A stretch of 64,000 nt of DNA from Flavobacteriales bacterium UBA6051 (GCA_002427735.1 DIYP01000017.1:335729-399728); one strand, 5' to 3'. Counted from the first letter of the stretch, positions 18,260 to 27,494 are shown. A program made the numbers and translations. The notes: generated by a model from the sequence alone, not told the origin.

Positions 18260-19369
18260 TTGAAAGTTGAAATCAATATGATAAATGTTGAAGACGGTGA
18301 TGCGATCTTCATAGGATTAAAGAAAGAGAGCGGTGAAAAAGCGTTGATTGCCATTGACGGGGGATTCAAAAAGTATTTCAAAGATCGCGTAGAAAAGAGA
18401 CTTAAAGAGTTACTTGAGGAATACGGTAGAATAGCATTATTGGTGTGCACACATTATGACAATGATCACCTTTCGGGAACTGAGAACATCATAGAGTACT
18501 ATCATGATAAGATAGATAAGATTTGGCTACACAAGGCGAATGGAGAGTTGACAGAAAAGATTTCCGAACTGAATGAGCATATTGCAAAACTGGAAGCGGA
18601 GCACGCTTTATTGTTGGAGAAAAAAGATTCCAATCCAACTGCCTTTAAAGCGAGCTATATTATCGAGGACTACAAAAAACTAGTCAAAGTACTGCAGATG
18701 ATTCTCGATAAGAAACTTGAGCACAAGGTGCACGAACCAGTTGCGGGAGATACGTTGGAAGGGTTTGAAGAGTTAGAAGTGATTAGTCCTTCATACACTT
18801 ATTACAATGATAATTTAGACGCACTCGCTTCAGAACAATTAATACTGGAGCACGCTTCAAATTTTGAAGGAAAGTACTTTTTCCCACCACAGTATGGTAT
18901 CACAGATCCAAAGCGAATTACCGAAATGATGAAACTCACCAGTCCTTGTGAACACCTTGAAAAGAGCAGCTTAAAGAATAGTGTGACGGCAACAAATATG
19001 ATTAGTATTGTTCTGTTACTTACTGACTCTGATTCCAAGCGTAAATATTTGTTTACTGGAGACGCAGGAATTGAGACATTTGAGGACAATGTTGAAGACT
19101 GGAAAACAAAACTATCAGGTTTATATTGGTTAGACCTTCCGCACCATGGGAGTAAGAACAATACATCCAGGAACATGCTAGATGTTTTTGACCCATCAAT
19201 TGTGTTTGTTTCTGCCAGTGGGAAAGCAAATCGCCCATCCAAGTTTATTAAGCATTGTTTAGACCTGAGTAGCAAAAAAGTGTGGATCACCAATGATCAT
19301 GATGAACCCGAAACATGGTATTTGAAATTAGATCAAAACGGAAAAGAAAGCAGAGTGCACGTTAAGTAG
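18260..19369 (+). CDS. ComEC-like MBL-fold protein, first gene of a five-gene defence-like operon
   Basis: The 369-residue protein has an intact metal-binding set: THYDNDH (64-70), FTGDAG (265-270) and LPHHGSKN (293-300). Between them is an inserted helical hairpin (about residues 95-155; LNEHIAKLEAEHALLLEKK). There is no signal peptide. The likely start is TTG at 18260, because MKVEINMINVEDGDA matches the usual first strand of this family; the alternative is ATG at 18278. It lies 5 bp before the ATPase gene. The ComEC relation suggests nucleic-acid or nucleotide hydrolysis, but the substrate is unknown. Its position at the head of an ATPase-HNH-McrBC operon suggests an extra effector or a signal-processing step. 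Confidence 0.82.
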   Translation: MKVEINMINVEDGDAIFIGLKKESGEKALIAIDGGFKKYFKDRVEKRLKELLEEYGRIALLVCTHYDNDHLSGTENIIEYYHDKIDKIWLHKANGELTEKISELNEHIAKLEAEHALLLEKKDSNPTAFKASYIIEDYKKLVKVLQMILDKKLEHKVHEPVAGDTLEGFEELEVISPSYTYYNDNLDALASEQLILEHASNFEGKYFFPPQYGITDPKRITEMMKLTSPCEHLEKSSLKNSVTATNMISIVLLLTDSDSKRKYLFTGDAGIETFEDNVEDWKTKLSGLYWLDLPHHGSKNNTSRNMLDVFDPSIVFVSASGKANRPSKFIKHCLDLSSKKVWITNDHDEPETWYLKLDQNGKESRVHVK

Positions 19370-19374
19370 AAAAA

Positions 19375-20517
19375 ATGAGAGAAATAGAAATACCAGAAGA
19401 GCTTAGAATGACCAATTCTCAAATGGATGAAATAAATCTGTTGATAGGAGATAACGGTTCAGGAAAAAGTGAACTACTCAAGAAACTAGCTGAGCGATAT
19501 TATCGCGAAGGGCGAAAAGTAGTAGCAATTGCTAATTCCATTTATGATAAGTTTCCGCGCTTTGGATATGCAGATAATTATTACACCCTGTGTGACCGGG
19601 CCGGCAGAAGAAAAGCCAAAAGCGCTATAAAAAGGGCTTTAGCGTCTATTGACTTACAAGATTTAGATCAACTAAGGAATACAACCCGTGCTCTTGAGTA
19701 TGCTGAGTTCGCCCCAAAAATCGGAATTAAATTAAAAGGACTGATTGACCATAGAGGAATGCGCATGTCACTCGAAGAGCAGTTTCGGTTTGGCTGGATT
19801 GATCTTGAAACGCTTACTGCGGCACTTGAAAAATTAGATTATAACAATCCTGAGCGTATTTATTGGATTGAATTGTCGGATTTCAGTTTTAAGGAGTTGA
19901 TTAGCACAGATTACTTGTCTTTGGTTAAGTACGAGGCGTTTTTGAAAGGCAAGAATATTATCCGGGATATTGAATTCTTTTTTGAACGAAATGGCCAAGA
20001 GATACCTCTCCTAGAAGCGAGTTCTGGTGAATTGGGAATTGTTACAACTTCATTCTTTTTGGCGGCATTAGTAGAGTCAGGGACAGTTATACTCATTGAT
20101 GAACCTGAGAATAGTCTTCATCCTAAATGGCAAAAACAATTCGGGCGCATTTTATTGGATAATTTTTATCGGTTTGAACCAAAAATTGTGATTGCAACGC
20201 ACTCTCCATTGCTTGTAAACGGTGAGGGGATGGACTCAAGTTCGACACGAATTTTCAAGGCTTCCAACTTTAGTTTTGAGCTACACGATAATGAAAGCGA
20301 GAATATTGAAGCGGCATATGCTGATTACTTCGATGTGATTACTCCCGCTAACAGAATGCTGTCCAAACGATTGATAGGATACCTAAACGATCTCGAAAGA
20401 GATGATTTGTCTAGGGAAGAATTTGAAGCGAAAATACAAGAAATAAGGGGACAGATTTTTGATGATAAACAGGGCGAGTTGTTAAATGGTGTATTAGAAA
20501 TTGCAGAACAATTATGA
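19375..20517 (+). CDS. ABC/AAA15-type ATPase, PtuA-like
   Basis: The 380-residue protein has a Walker A GDNGSGKS (25-32), ABC signature-like SSGELG (216-221), Walker B VILIDEPENSLHP (238-250) and a switch histidine in IATHSPLL (273-280). This is the compact AAA15/OLD-like ATPase layout without a TOPRIM domain. The next gene, overlapping by 4 bp, encodes an HNH nuclease, so the pair resembles the Septu defence system (PtuA ATPase plus PtuB HNH). In Septu the ATPase controls the nuclease and responds to phage. The pair here is flanked by an MBL gene and mcrBC in one operon, which is not the canonical Septu arrangement. ATPase identity is secure; the Septu assignment is inference. Confidence 0.88.
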   Translation: MREIEIPEELRMTNSQMDEINLLIGDNGSGKSELLKKLAERYYREGRKVVAIANSIYDKFPRFGYADNYYTLCDRAGRRKAKSAIKRALASIDLQDLDQLRNTTRALEYAEFAPKIGIKLKGLIDHRGMRMSLEEQFRFGWIDLETLTAALEKLDYNNPERIYWIELSDFSFKELISTDYLSLVKYEAFLKGKNIIRDIEFFFERNGQEIPLLEASSGELGIVTTSFFLAALVESGTVILIDEPENSLHPKWQKQFGRILLDNFYRFEPKIVIATHSPLLVNGEGMDSSSTRIFKASNFSFELHDNESENIEAAYADYFDVITPANRMLSKRLIGYLNDLERDDLSREEFEAKIQEIRGQIFDDKQGELLNGVLEIAEQL

Positions 20518-21143
20518 AATCAAAAAGCGCTTTAGACGATGCGGATATCCAGCTAATAGAAGATGTGATCAAAACACAAGGCAAAAACTGGAGCGATGAT
20601 AGGTTAAAACCCATCAAACGAAAAATCAAAGATTACCTGAAAGCACAAGATTGCTCATGTTGCTACTGTAGAAGAAGCTTCTGGGGAGAAGCAAATTTTG
20701 ACATTGACATAGAACATATACTTCCCAAGAAGAAGTTTAAGTTATATGAGTTTCACCCAGACAATTTAAACATAGCTTGCAAGCGATGTAACATGTTCAA
20801 AAAAGGGCAGCGAACAGATTTTTTAGATAATTTACAGTTAGTTGCAACACAGCCTTTTCGAGTCGACAACTATAAATTTCCACACCCCAATCTTGAAACT
20901 TATGAAGACCATCTAAAATTAGTTTCTTCAATAGATGGTCCTGTAAAACTTACGAAATATGTATTGAATCAAAATGGCTGGAAAGGACCTTTCACTCGAG
21001 AATTTTTTGAACTTCAAGAATTAGAAGAGGATTCTATGAATAAGGCTCAGGGAATTGAAGAAGATAAACCCATTCAATTGATGTCAGATGATGCAGCTAA
21101 TAAGTTGCGGGATTTGATTAAAAAAACGAGTAGCGAAGAATGA
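20514..21143 (+). CDS. HNH endonuclease, PtuB-like
   Basis: The 209-residue protein carries a zinc-finger HNH fold: CCYC (49-52), DIDIEHILPK (63-72) with His68, LNIACKRCNMFK (85-96) with the second Cys pair (Cys89, Cys92) and Asn93. The rest is helical and has no other known domain. Start and stop overlap the ATPase and mcrB genes (ATGA both times), implying coupled translation. With the upstream ATPase it matches the gene order and sizes of Septu PtuA-PtuB. Expected action is nicking or cutting of DNA (or possibly RNA) when released or activated by the ATPase. Confidence 0.88.
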   Translation: MKSKSALDDADIQLIEDVIKTQGKNWSDDRLKPIKRKIKDYLKAQDCSCCYCRRSFWGEANFDIDIEHILPKKKFKLYEFHPDNLNIACKRCNMFKKGQRTDFLDNLQLVATQPFRVDNYKFPHPNLETYEDHLKLVSSIDGPVKLTKYVLNQNGWKGPFTREFFELQELEEDSMNKAQGIEEDKPIQLMSDDAANKLRDLIKKTSSEE

Positions 21144-23377
21144 AACTGAAAGAATTTGCCAATAACCTTGGGATTTGGGAAGATTGGCGGAACAAATACA
21201 ACGAATATGTTCCCAAGTTCATTAAAGAAGCTTCCACAAAAGAGTCCTATGAAGATTGGGAAAAGGATGTTTTCCATCAGTTCTTTGAGCAGTCAAGAAA
21301 TCAATGTGTCTCATCACTGCAACAGGGATACTTTACGAATGAAGAGAAGCGTAGGATCAAAAATAACTGGCATATTATTGCTCCTCTCTTTAAGGAGATA
21401 GCGGATAGTCAAAGCTTGATGAAGTTAGATGTCTATAAACAAATCGCCTCAGAGTTTAGAAAGTTTACCAGACAAAATAGAAGGGCATCTACTAATAGGT
21501 TAATTGCCAGTTTACAGCCAAATTTGTTATGTACAATTGTAAATGAACAGAAACTCAATGAATTGATTGATTTGTTGAATACGAAGTTCGATGATTGCGC
21601 TATCGAGAAAACAAGAAATTGGTATAGCAACAGTAATAGTGTATTGGAGTTCTTTATAAAAGAATTGGGAAAGAGCCCGGAAGAAATAGTAACTCTACCA
21701 TGGCAAACATATGAGTACTTTATGAGTAGCAGTGGAACAAAAGAATCGAATTTTATGGATGATGAAGAAGCAATGCATACAAAAGTGAACATGAATGATC
21801 TGCAAGTAATTCTATATGGTCCTCCAGGAACAGGTAAGACCTACAACACAATTAACAAAGCCATTGATATTGTTGACCCTGCTTTTGGGTCTAAAAACAA
21901 AACTAGAAAAGAAGTAGCAGAGCATTTTCGGGCATTTATATACGATGAGGAGAAAAACCCAAATGGGCAAATTATGTTTACCACGTTTCACCAATCAATA
22001 TCCTATGAAGATTTTATTGAAGGAATAAAACCGAGTATTGGAAGCCTGGAGGATGATGACGAAGATTCTGAACAAGATCGACAAACTACAGACCTAGATT
22101 ATGTTATCAAGGATGGATCATTTAAGCAGTTGGCGAGTTTGGCAAGAAAAAAAACAAAGAGCACAGTTGCGTTTGATGATTTGTGGAAAGATTATATCGT
22201 TAGGTTGTCCGCACATAAAGAAGAAAAGATATTTAGATCTGTTTCTAGTGAGTTAAGATTAGAGGAGAATGAAATAACCGACACATCGATCAAGGTTCGC
22301 TTCAAGAAGTCTTGGAATCCAGATGAACCAGAAGGAACTAGACCATTCACAGTATCTAAAAATATGATCGAACGCCTTTTCGACGCCAAAGTCGATGGAT
22401 CTGAAGAGAATAAAAAGGGGCGCACAGACGTGGCAAAGCACATTGGTAAGGGCAGGGCGACTCACATTTATTCTGTTTATAAAGACTTTTACAAGTTTGC
22501 GATTACCAGGAATGCTTTTTCTAGTGAAAAGGACTTGAATTATGTGATGATCATAGATGAAATCAATCGTGGTAACGTCTCTTCTATTTTTGGTGAACTT
22601 ATAACACTTCTCGAACCAGACAAAAGAATAGGAGAAGAGAATGAGCTACAAGCAATTTTGCCATACTCTAAGGAAAAGTTTGGCATCCCTTCTAATCTTT
22701 ACATTATAGGAACCATGAACACGGCTGATCGTTCCGTGGAAGCGCTCGACACAGCCCTTCGTCGGCGTTTTTCTTTTATCGAAATGATGCCTCGTCCAGA
22801 TTTATTGTCGCCGTCTGCAATGATCTGCCGCTTGCTCTGGAAGCACGAAAAAGTAGGTTGGGACAAGGAACCATATGCTTCAGAAGAAAGAAGCCTATTC
22901 AGTTTTCTTGGTATTTCAGATGAATTGGAAAAGCACAAAAAGGAAATATGGGAACAAATGAAAGCTGATAAAGATCCGTTTATTATGGGCTATTTTGATG
23001 ATTTCAGTTTTCATGGTGTGAATCTTGAGAGATTACTTCAAATCATCAATGCGCGTATAGAGGTTCTCATCGATCGGGATCATACCATAGGTCATTCTTA
23101 CTTTATGGAGGTAGGGAACTTACCTGAACTTAAATCAGTTTTCCAGAACAAGATCATCCCACTACTACAAGAATATTTCTTCGGGAACTATGAAAAAATG
23201 GAAATGGTTATTGGTCGGGCGTTTTTCGACAACACAGATATGGCGAAAGTGACTTTTGCAGTGAATCATGATCTAGATTTAGCAGAGGCTAAAGTCTATC
23301 GTCTTCGAAATATTGAAAATATGGCGAATGAAGAATTTACAAATGCTATTCAGGCACTTATATTCGGCAAGGGGTGA
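21140..23377 (+). CDS. mcrB: McrB-like AAA+ GTPase of a modification-dependent restriction system
   Basis: The 745-residue protein has an N-terminal part of about 215 residues without a recognised DNA-binding fold and a McrB AAA+ motor: Walker A YGPPGTGKT (226-234), Walker B MIIDEINRG at about 470-478, and sensor region IGTMNTADRSVEALDTAL with RRRF arginines. McrB assembles with McrC and uses GTP to cut DNA carrying modified bases recognised by its N-terminal domain. That N-terminal domain varies among family members, so the target modification cannot be predicted here. It overlaps the HNH gene upstream and mcrC downstream (GTGA). Confidence 0.93.
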   Translation: MKLKEFANNLGIWEDWRNKYNEYVPKFIKEASTKESYEDWEKDVFHQFFEQSRNQCVSSLQQGYFTNEEKRRIKNNWHIIAPLFKEIADSQSLMKLDVYKQIASEFRKFTRQNRRASTNRLIASLQPNLLCTIVNEQKLNELIDLLNTKFDDCAIEKTRNWYSNSNSVLEFFIKELGKSPEEIVTLPWQTYEYFMSSSGTKESNFMDDEEAMHTKVNMNDLQVILYGPPGTGKTYNTINKAIDIVDPAFGSKNKTRKEVAEHFRAFIYDEEKNPNGQIMFTTFHQSISYEDFIEGIKPSIGSLEDDDEDSEQDRQTTDLDYVIKDGSFKQLASLARKKTKSTVAFDDLWKDYIVRLSAHKEEKIFRSVSSELRLEENEITDTSIKVRFKKSWNPDEPEGTRPFTVSKNMIERLFDAKVDGSEENKKGRTDVAKHIGKGRATHIYSVYKDFYKFAITRNAFSSEKDLNYVMIIDEINRGNVSSIFGELITLLEPDKRIGEENELQAILPYSKEKFGIPSNLYIIGTMNTADRSVEALDTALRRRFSFIEMMPRPDLLSPSAMICRLLWKHEKVGWDKEPYASEERSLFSFLGISDELEKHKKEIWEQMKADKDPFIMGYFDDFSFHGVNLERLLQIINARIEVLIDRDHTIGHSYFMEVGNLPELKSVFQNKIIPLLQEYFFGNYEKMEMVIGRAFFDNTDMAKVTFAVNHDLDLAEAKVYRLRNIENMANEEFTNAIQALIFGKG

Positions 23378-24636
23378 GCATCATCACCAAATACGAACAT
23401 CAAACCCTCCGAATAGGAGAGAGTGGCTTTTCCCGAAAGCATCTTGATGCCTTCATTAGACTTAATGCCATGCACGAAGGAGCGTATTTTGATATTATTC
23501 CAAATGGCGTAAAATTTAGGCAGTACGTGGGGGTGATTCAAGTGGGTGGTTATACCATACAAATTCACCCAAAGGTAGATGATAAGAGTGATTATGAAAG
23601 CAGTTGGTGCAGAGTATTGGTGCATATGTTGCGAGAGTGCGGAAGGGTAAAAATCAATCCATATGAGGATGCGCACCTGAAGAAGGGAGGAATGAATCTA
23701 TTGGAATTGTATTTTGACCAGTACCTTACCGAAGTGCAAATACTGATTCGCAATGGACTCGTAAAACAATACCGAAAAGAATCGGGAAATGTCAAAGCGT
23801 TGAAAGGCAAACTTGACTTTGCTCAGAATATCCGTCACAATTTGGTGCACAAAGAACGATTTTATACGACTCATCAGGTCTACGATGTAGATCACAAAAT
23901 ACATCAAGTATTGGCGCAAGCTTTAGAAATTGTGGGTCAGTTGAGTTCTTCCATGTGGATCAGTGATAAATGCCGAAGGGTACAGCTTCACTTCCCGGAA
24001 TTCAGAAAGATTCAGGCAACAAAACAACTTCTGGACTCAATAAACCTCAATCGAAAGACAGCGCCTTATGAGCGCGCATTGGAATTGGCTCGTCTGATTA
24101 TTCTAAATTATTCACCTGACATAGCCGCCGGCAATGAACGCATGATCTCCATTCTCTTTGACATGAATAAGCTGTGGGAGGAATATGTGCTGGTGAAGCT
24201 TCGGAAGCATATTCGCGAGAATCAGAAGGATTATTCCGGCTGGACATTACGTGGACAACAATCCAAACTTTTCTGGGGAAGGAATTCACTTCGACCAGAT
24301 ATTGTTCTTACAACACCAGATGATACGTATGTTATTGATACAAAGTGGAAGAACCCTGACAATTCAACATCCATCCAGGACTTGCGCCAGATCTATGCTT
24401 ACGGAAGGTTTTGGAATGCGCAAAAAGTTATGCTATTATATCCAGGAGCCACTTCGGGTAACACATTTGTACAATTTGAAAATGAGGAGTATCTGAAGGA
24501 TAACAGAACCATGCATCATGAATGCAAAAAAGGAGTGGTTTCAGTATTGAAGGAGCAAGATGGTAAAGTGGTGTTAAATGATTGGGTAGGTATGAATATA
24601 TTTGACCAGTTATTCGATCACCCACCCATCATCTGA
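23374..24636 (+). CDS. mcrC: McrC-like nuclease subunit
   Basis: The 420-residue protein begins at GTG 23374, overlapping the mcrB stop by 4 bp. The N-terminal McrC stimulation domain includes FDIIPNGVKFRQYVGVIQVG. The C-terminal PD-(D/E)xK nuclease has RPDIVLTTPDDTYVIDTKWK with the catalytic Asp at about residue 309 and DTK at about 321-323. Both are intact. It provides the cleavage activity for McrB. The last 19 bp overlap the 3' end of the convergent ion-channel gene, leaving no room for a terminator between them. Confidence 0.93.
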   Translation: MSIITKYEHQTLRIGESGFSRKHLDAFIRLNAMHEGAYFDIIPNGVKFRQYVGVIQVGGYTIQIHPKVDDKSDYESSWCRVLVHMLRECGRVKINPYEDAHLKKGGMNLLELYFDQYLTEVQILIRNGLVKQYRKESGNVKALKGKLDFAQNIRHNLVHKERFYTTHQVYDVDHKIHQVLAQALEIVGQLSSSMWISDKCRRVQLHFPEFRKIQATKQLLDSINLNRKTAPYERALELARLIILNYSPDIAAGNERMISILFDMNKLWEEYVLVKLRKHIRENQKDYSGWTLRGQQSKLFWGRNSLRPDIVLTTPDDTYVIDTKWKNPDNSTSIQDLRQIYAYGRFWNAQKVMLLYPGATSGNTFVQFENEEYLKDNRTMHHECKKGVVSVLKEQDGKVVLNDWVGMNIFDQLFDHPPII

Positions 24637-26327
24637 CTGATTAAACTCACGCTGAATATACTTAGTAAGAACCAACCCGTGAAGCCCTCAATTACTGCAA
24701 TGTATCTTGATACTCCGGTAACGGGAATTCTGCCAAACCCCAAAGTAGAAAAAGTATTTATGCTCAGGACGATTGAGTTGATGCAACGCACAGTAAGTAG
24801 ATAAATGAGATAGGTAAGCACTACGACGGCGATCACAAATCCATGCAGTAGTCGTCGACCTAATTTCATGTTTGCCCAGCGTCCACCGAGCACAGCCCCT
24901 CTTCTATATAGCCAGAAAGTAAAGTGATATTTCAAGGCAGAGAGGAGATAAAGTGGTTTTCCCAACCAACGAAGGAAGAAGGGAACCTTTCCCTTACTGT
25001 CTTCCAATCGCAGTTTGTAATTCTCGAAAGATTCAAACTCTTCTTGGTGCTTCAGTTTATAAAATTCATCCATGGACCTTTCTGATCGAATGAAGTTTAA
25101 GAATTCCGTATGTTTCCGCATCAGATATTTACGATTGATGCGGTCCCAATCACTGTAAAAGAGGAGGTAAATTCCAGCAAAAACGAGGATAGTATAGATG
25201 GAGAAAATCAGTGATTTGACAGGGTTGGTGCCATAGTCACAAAACGTTTTAAGGAATTGATTGAAACGCCAATCGAACCAAGTGTTTATATTAGGGGTTT
25301 GTGCGTACCGGTATTTAAACCTCCGTGTTTCTATGTCTTTCATTTCCACATAACAAGCATTGGCGGATTGCCGATCTCCACGTGTTTTATACATAGAGTA
25401 GAACTTCATATAGATGCTGATCAAATCATTAAAACGGTAGATATTAGCCAGCTCTTCCTTTGACTGAGCGCGATAGGTAAAGTCTTCAAAGGGGTCTATG
25501 TAAGAACCGTAAGACCTTGCGAGCGAAAGCCGAAAGCTATCAATTTGAAACCACGGAAGATTGGTCAACTCAGCATTAAAAGAAAGGTCACTTACAAATA
25601 CAAAGCCATAGATGGCACAACTATCTACGAAGAAAACTTTCTCAACGGTCACCCCCGTCAAGTTTAGGTTGTTCAGCGTGTTTTTATGCAGCCAGACCGA
25701 TTTAAAACTGCCATTGTCTAGTGAGAGTGAGATCGAACTATCGAGAATAGGAAAAGTATTATTGGCTATCGAGACATGGTTATAATCCATAAAGCCAATT
25801 CTCAATAAGTTGAAGTTCTTTTTAGGGGATGTGAAAGTGTTGTTTTTAATTGAAACGTCCTCAAAGTTTTGATCCAAAGAAATGATATCGTGAATATCAC
25901 AGTTGTTCACATGAAGCCAACCGAATTCTCGATCGCCCATTATGCGCAATGAACGAAAACTGCAACTGTCGAGAAAAAGAGAACTCACGCCATCTTTCGA
26001 CTTGACGAAATTTAGTGCGGCAAATTCACAGTTAGAAATCTTCAAATGAGAAGAGCAGTTTTCCATCCAAAGTCCTCTTTTAAATATCTGATTTCGAATT
26101 TTACCATTGTATCTGGACGTGTCATCAATGCCCCGAACAAACTTAACCTCAGCATTTTCAACCATAAAAGGTTCATCAGAATCTATTAGCATCCCTTCAA
26201 TGAATTCATGGATGGACATTACGCGATCATAAGAGTTCGTATCCCTAGGCTGCATTAGAAACATAGAAAATTGAGCAGGTGCAGTAAAGTAGAGCAGAAA
26301 GCTGACTAATAGCATAAAGTACTTCAT
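24618..26327 (-). CDS. Exported/membrane protein: beta-helix domain fused to an ion-channel module
   Basis: The 569-residue protein begins with a signal peptide (MKYFMLLVSFLLYFTAPAQ). About 250 residues follow that look like a right-handed parallel beta-helix of irregular repeats (WLHVNNCDIHDIISLD, VSIKNNTFTSPKKN). Then come a helical linker and hydrophobic segments. The C-terminal pair of helices encloses a pore-like loop, SINTFSTLGFGRIPVTG, resembling the selectivity filter of two-TM (Ion_trans_2) potassium channels, with GFG where GYG is usual. It is convergent with mcrC and has its own promoter region. Ion-channel effectors occur in several antiphage systems, but a housekeeping or osmotic role is equally possible. 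Confidence 0.75.
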   Translation of the reverse strand: MKYFMLLVSFLLYFTAPAQFSMFLMQPRDTNSYDRVMSIHEFIEGMLIDSDEPFMVENAEVKFVRGIDDTSRYNGKIRNQIFKRGLWMENCSSHLKISNCEFAALNFVKSKDGVSSLFLDSCSFRSLRIMGDREFGWLHVNNCDIHDIISLDQNFEDVSIKNNTFTSPKKNFNLLRIGFMDYNHVSIANNTFPILDSSISLSLDNGSFKSVWLHKNTLNNLNLTGVTVEKVFFVDSCAIYGFVFVSDLSFNAELTNLPWFQIDSFRLSLARSYGSYIDPFEDFTYRAQSKEELANIYRFNDLISIYMKFYSMYKTRGDRQSANACYVEMKDIETRRFKYRYAQTPNINTWFDWRFNQFLKTFCDYGTNPVKSLIFSIYTILVFAGIYLLFYSDWDRINRKYLMRKHTEFLNFIRSERSMDEFYKLKHQEEFESFENYKLRLEDSKGKVPFFLRWLGKPLYLLSALKYHFTFWLYRRGAVLGGRWANMKLGRRLLHGFVIAVVVLTYLIYLLTVRCINSIVLSINTFSTLGFGRIPVTGVSRYIAVIEGFTGWFLLSIFSVSLISQMMGG

Positions 26328-26390
26328 GAATTCAATTTAGTCAGAAAGCATTGTCTAATGATGAAATCAAGTTAGTCAATCAGAAAATCA

Positions 26391-26425
26391 GGTATTTATC
26401 CTAGGTGAAATAAAGTACAAATACC
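26391..26425. promoter_or_regulatory. Imperfect copies of the GGTATTTATACC motif between divergent genes
   Basis: GGTATTTATCC (26391-26401) and the half-site AAATACCC (26418-26425) lie in the divergent region between the channel gene (minus) and the SHOCT gene (plus). They resemble the dyads at 5417 and 18142. No clear -7 box with the same spacing was found for either gene, so this is a weak call. Confidence 0.35.
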
Positions 26426-26496
26426 CATTTTTGAGTGGTTGCTTTCAACTTTTCAGTCTTTTTCCTATCCTAGTACTCTAATCAATAATCACAACC

Positions 26497-26766
26497 ATGC
26501 ACCTTCTTAGCGTTATCGGCCCTTGGCAAATAGCAGTCCTTCTTATTCCAATCCTTATTATCGTCGGATTGATTGTTTCCAGAGCGAAGCATAAGGCAAA
26601 AGCAGACGCGCTTGATTCAGTGCTTATTGATAAATCGGCTGTCCTAAAGAAAGAGCTTGATGCGAACAAAGAAGTATTGGAGCAATTGGAGAAGTTAAAT
26701 CAACTTAAGGAATCTGGTGCCATTACACAAGAGGAGTTTGAGGCTCAGAAGGCCAGACTTTTATAA
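26497..26766 (+). CDS. Small membrane protein with SHOCT domain
   Basis: The 89-residue protein has one N-terminal transmembrane helix (IAVLLIPILIIVGLIVSRA), a coiled linker, and a C-terminal SHOCT motif (LEKLNQLKESGAITQEEFEAQKARLL), an oligomerisation module found at the ends of many bacterial proteins. The start is the ATG of MHLLSVIG. It lies at the right edge of the island, divergent from the channel gene. Proteins of this type have no defined biochemical function; a scaffold or phage/stress-related role is possible. Confidence 0.85.
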   Translation: MHLLSVIGPWQIAVLLIPILIIVGLIVSRAKHKAKADALDSVLIDKSAVLKKELDANKEVLEQLEKLNQLKESGAITQEEFEAQKARLL

Positions 26767-26865
26767 AGGAGGCTTATACTAAAAAACTCATTTCAGGTAA
26801 TAAAGAGCGACATTTTCAAATCATATTTGGGTATAATTGTCGCAAATTGAGAAACACCATTTTTT

Positions 26866-27444
26866 TCATCCCAACTCCTCCACCTTATTCTTAATATCTG
26901 GCAAGTCATAACTATCCATGGCGGACAACAATTCTTCAATAGAATCCCTAACAATCAACAGTTCCTTGTCAACAGCCCGAAGAAAACCACTAGCAATCAT
27001 GGTATCTATAAAATCAATCAGAGAATCATAGTACCCATCAACGTTGAGAATCCCGATGGGTTTGTTTTGTAAACCGAGCTGCACCCAGGTGAGAATTTCG
27101 AATAGTTCTTCCAACGTTCCAAACCCGCCAGGCAAAGCAATGATTCCGTCACTGAGTTCATTCATCTTCATCTTGCGCTCGTGCATGGATTCCACGATAA
27201 TCAGTTTGGTGAGCGATTGATGTGCAATTTCTCGTGTTCGAAGGAACTCTGGTAAAACACCAATGACTTTCCCGTTGGCGTTCAGTGCACCGTTCGCCAC
27301 GGATCCCATCAACCCGAGATCTGCACCTCCATAGACAACTGTGATATTTCTTTCGGCGAGTGCTTTTCCAAGGTGAGCAGCCTTTTGGGCAAAATGCGGT
27401 TTCGTTCCTTTTTGTGAACCACAAAAAACAGTAATACGCTTCAT
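26866..27444 (-). CDS. LOG-family protein (nucleotide 5'-monophosphate phosphoribohydrolase-like)
   Basis: The 192-residue protein carries the family signature LPGGFGTLEELFE and the early VFCGSQKG and VVYGGADLGLMG motifs, with GVLPEFL and VESMHERKMKM between. These are the standard LOG (TIGR00730) motifs, and the length is normal. Family members hydrolyse cytokinin riboside 5'-monophosphates or other nucleoside monophosphates to base plus ribose 5-phosphate. It is a widespread housekeeping gene and marks the left boundary of the accessory element integrated at 27.7 kb. Confidence 0.93.
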   Translation of the reverse strand: MKRITVFCGSQKGTKPHFAQKAAHLGKALAERNITVVYGGADLGLMGSVANGALNANGKVIGVLPEFLRTREIAHQSLTKLIIVESMHERKMKMNELSDGIIALPGGFGTLEELFEILTWVQLGLQNKPIGILNVDGYYDSLIDFIDTMIASGFLRAVDKELLIVRDSIEELLSAMDSYDLPDIKNKVEELG

Positions 27445-27462
27445 GGTGGCAAAATAAGCATA

Positions 27463-27494
27463 ATAAAAAAAGCCCCCTCTAATTATTTAGAGAG
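27463..27494 (-). terminator. Terminator-like hairpin before the LOG gene
   Basis: A GC-rich imperfect stem (CCCTCT with AGAGAGGG, loop AATTATTT) is followed on the minus strand by a run of seven T. It would end transcripts coming from the tRNA side and insulate the LOG gene. Confidence 0.6.

Noticed and set aside
26807..26843. Hairpin with GCGACA and TGTCGC arms as a terminator
   Set aside because: The arms are only 6 bp with a 25-nt loop and no T-run directly follows, so it is too weak to call.
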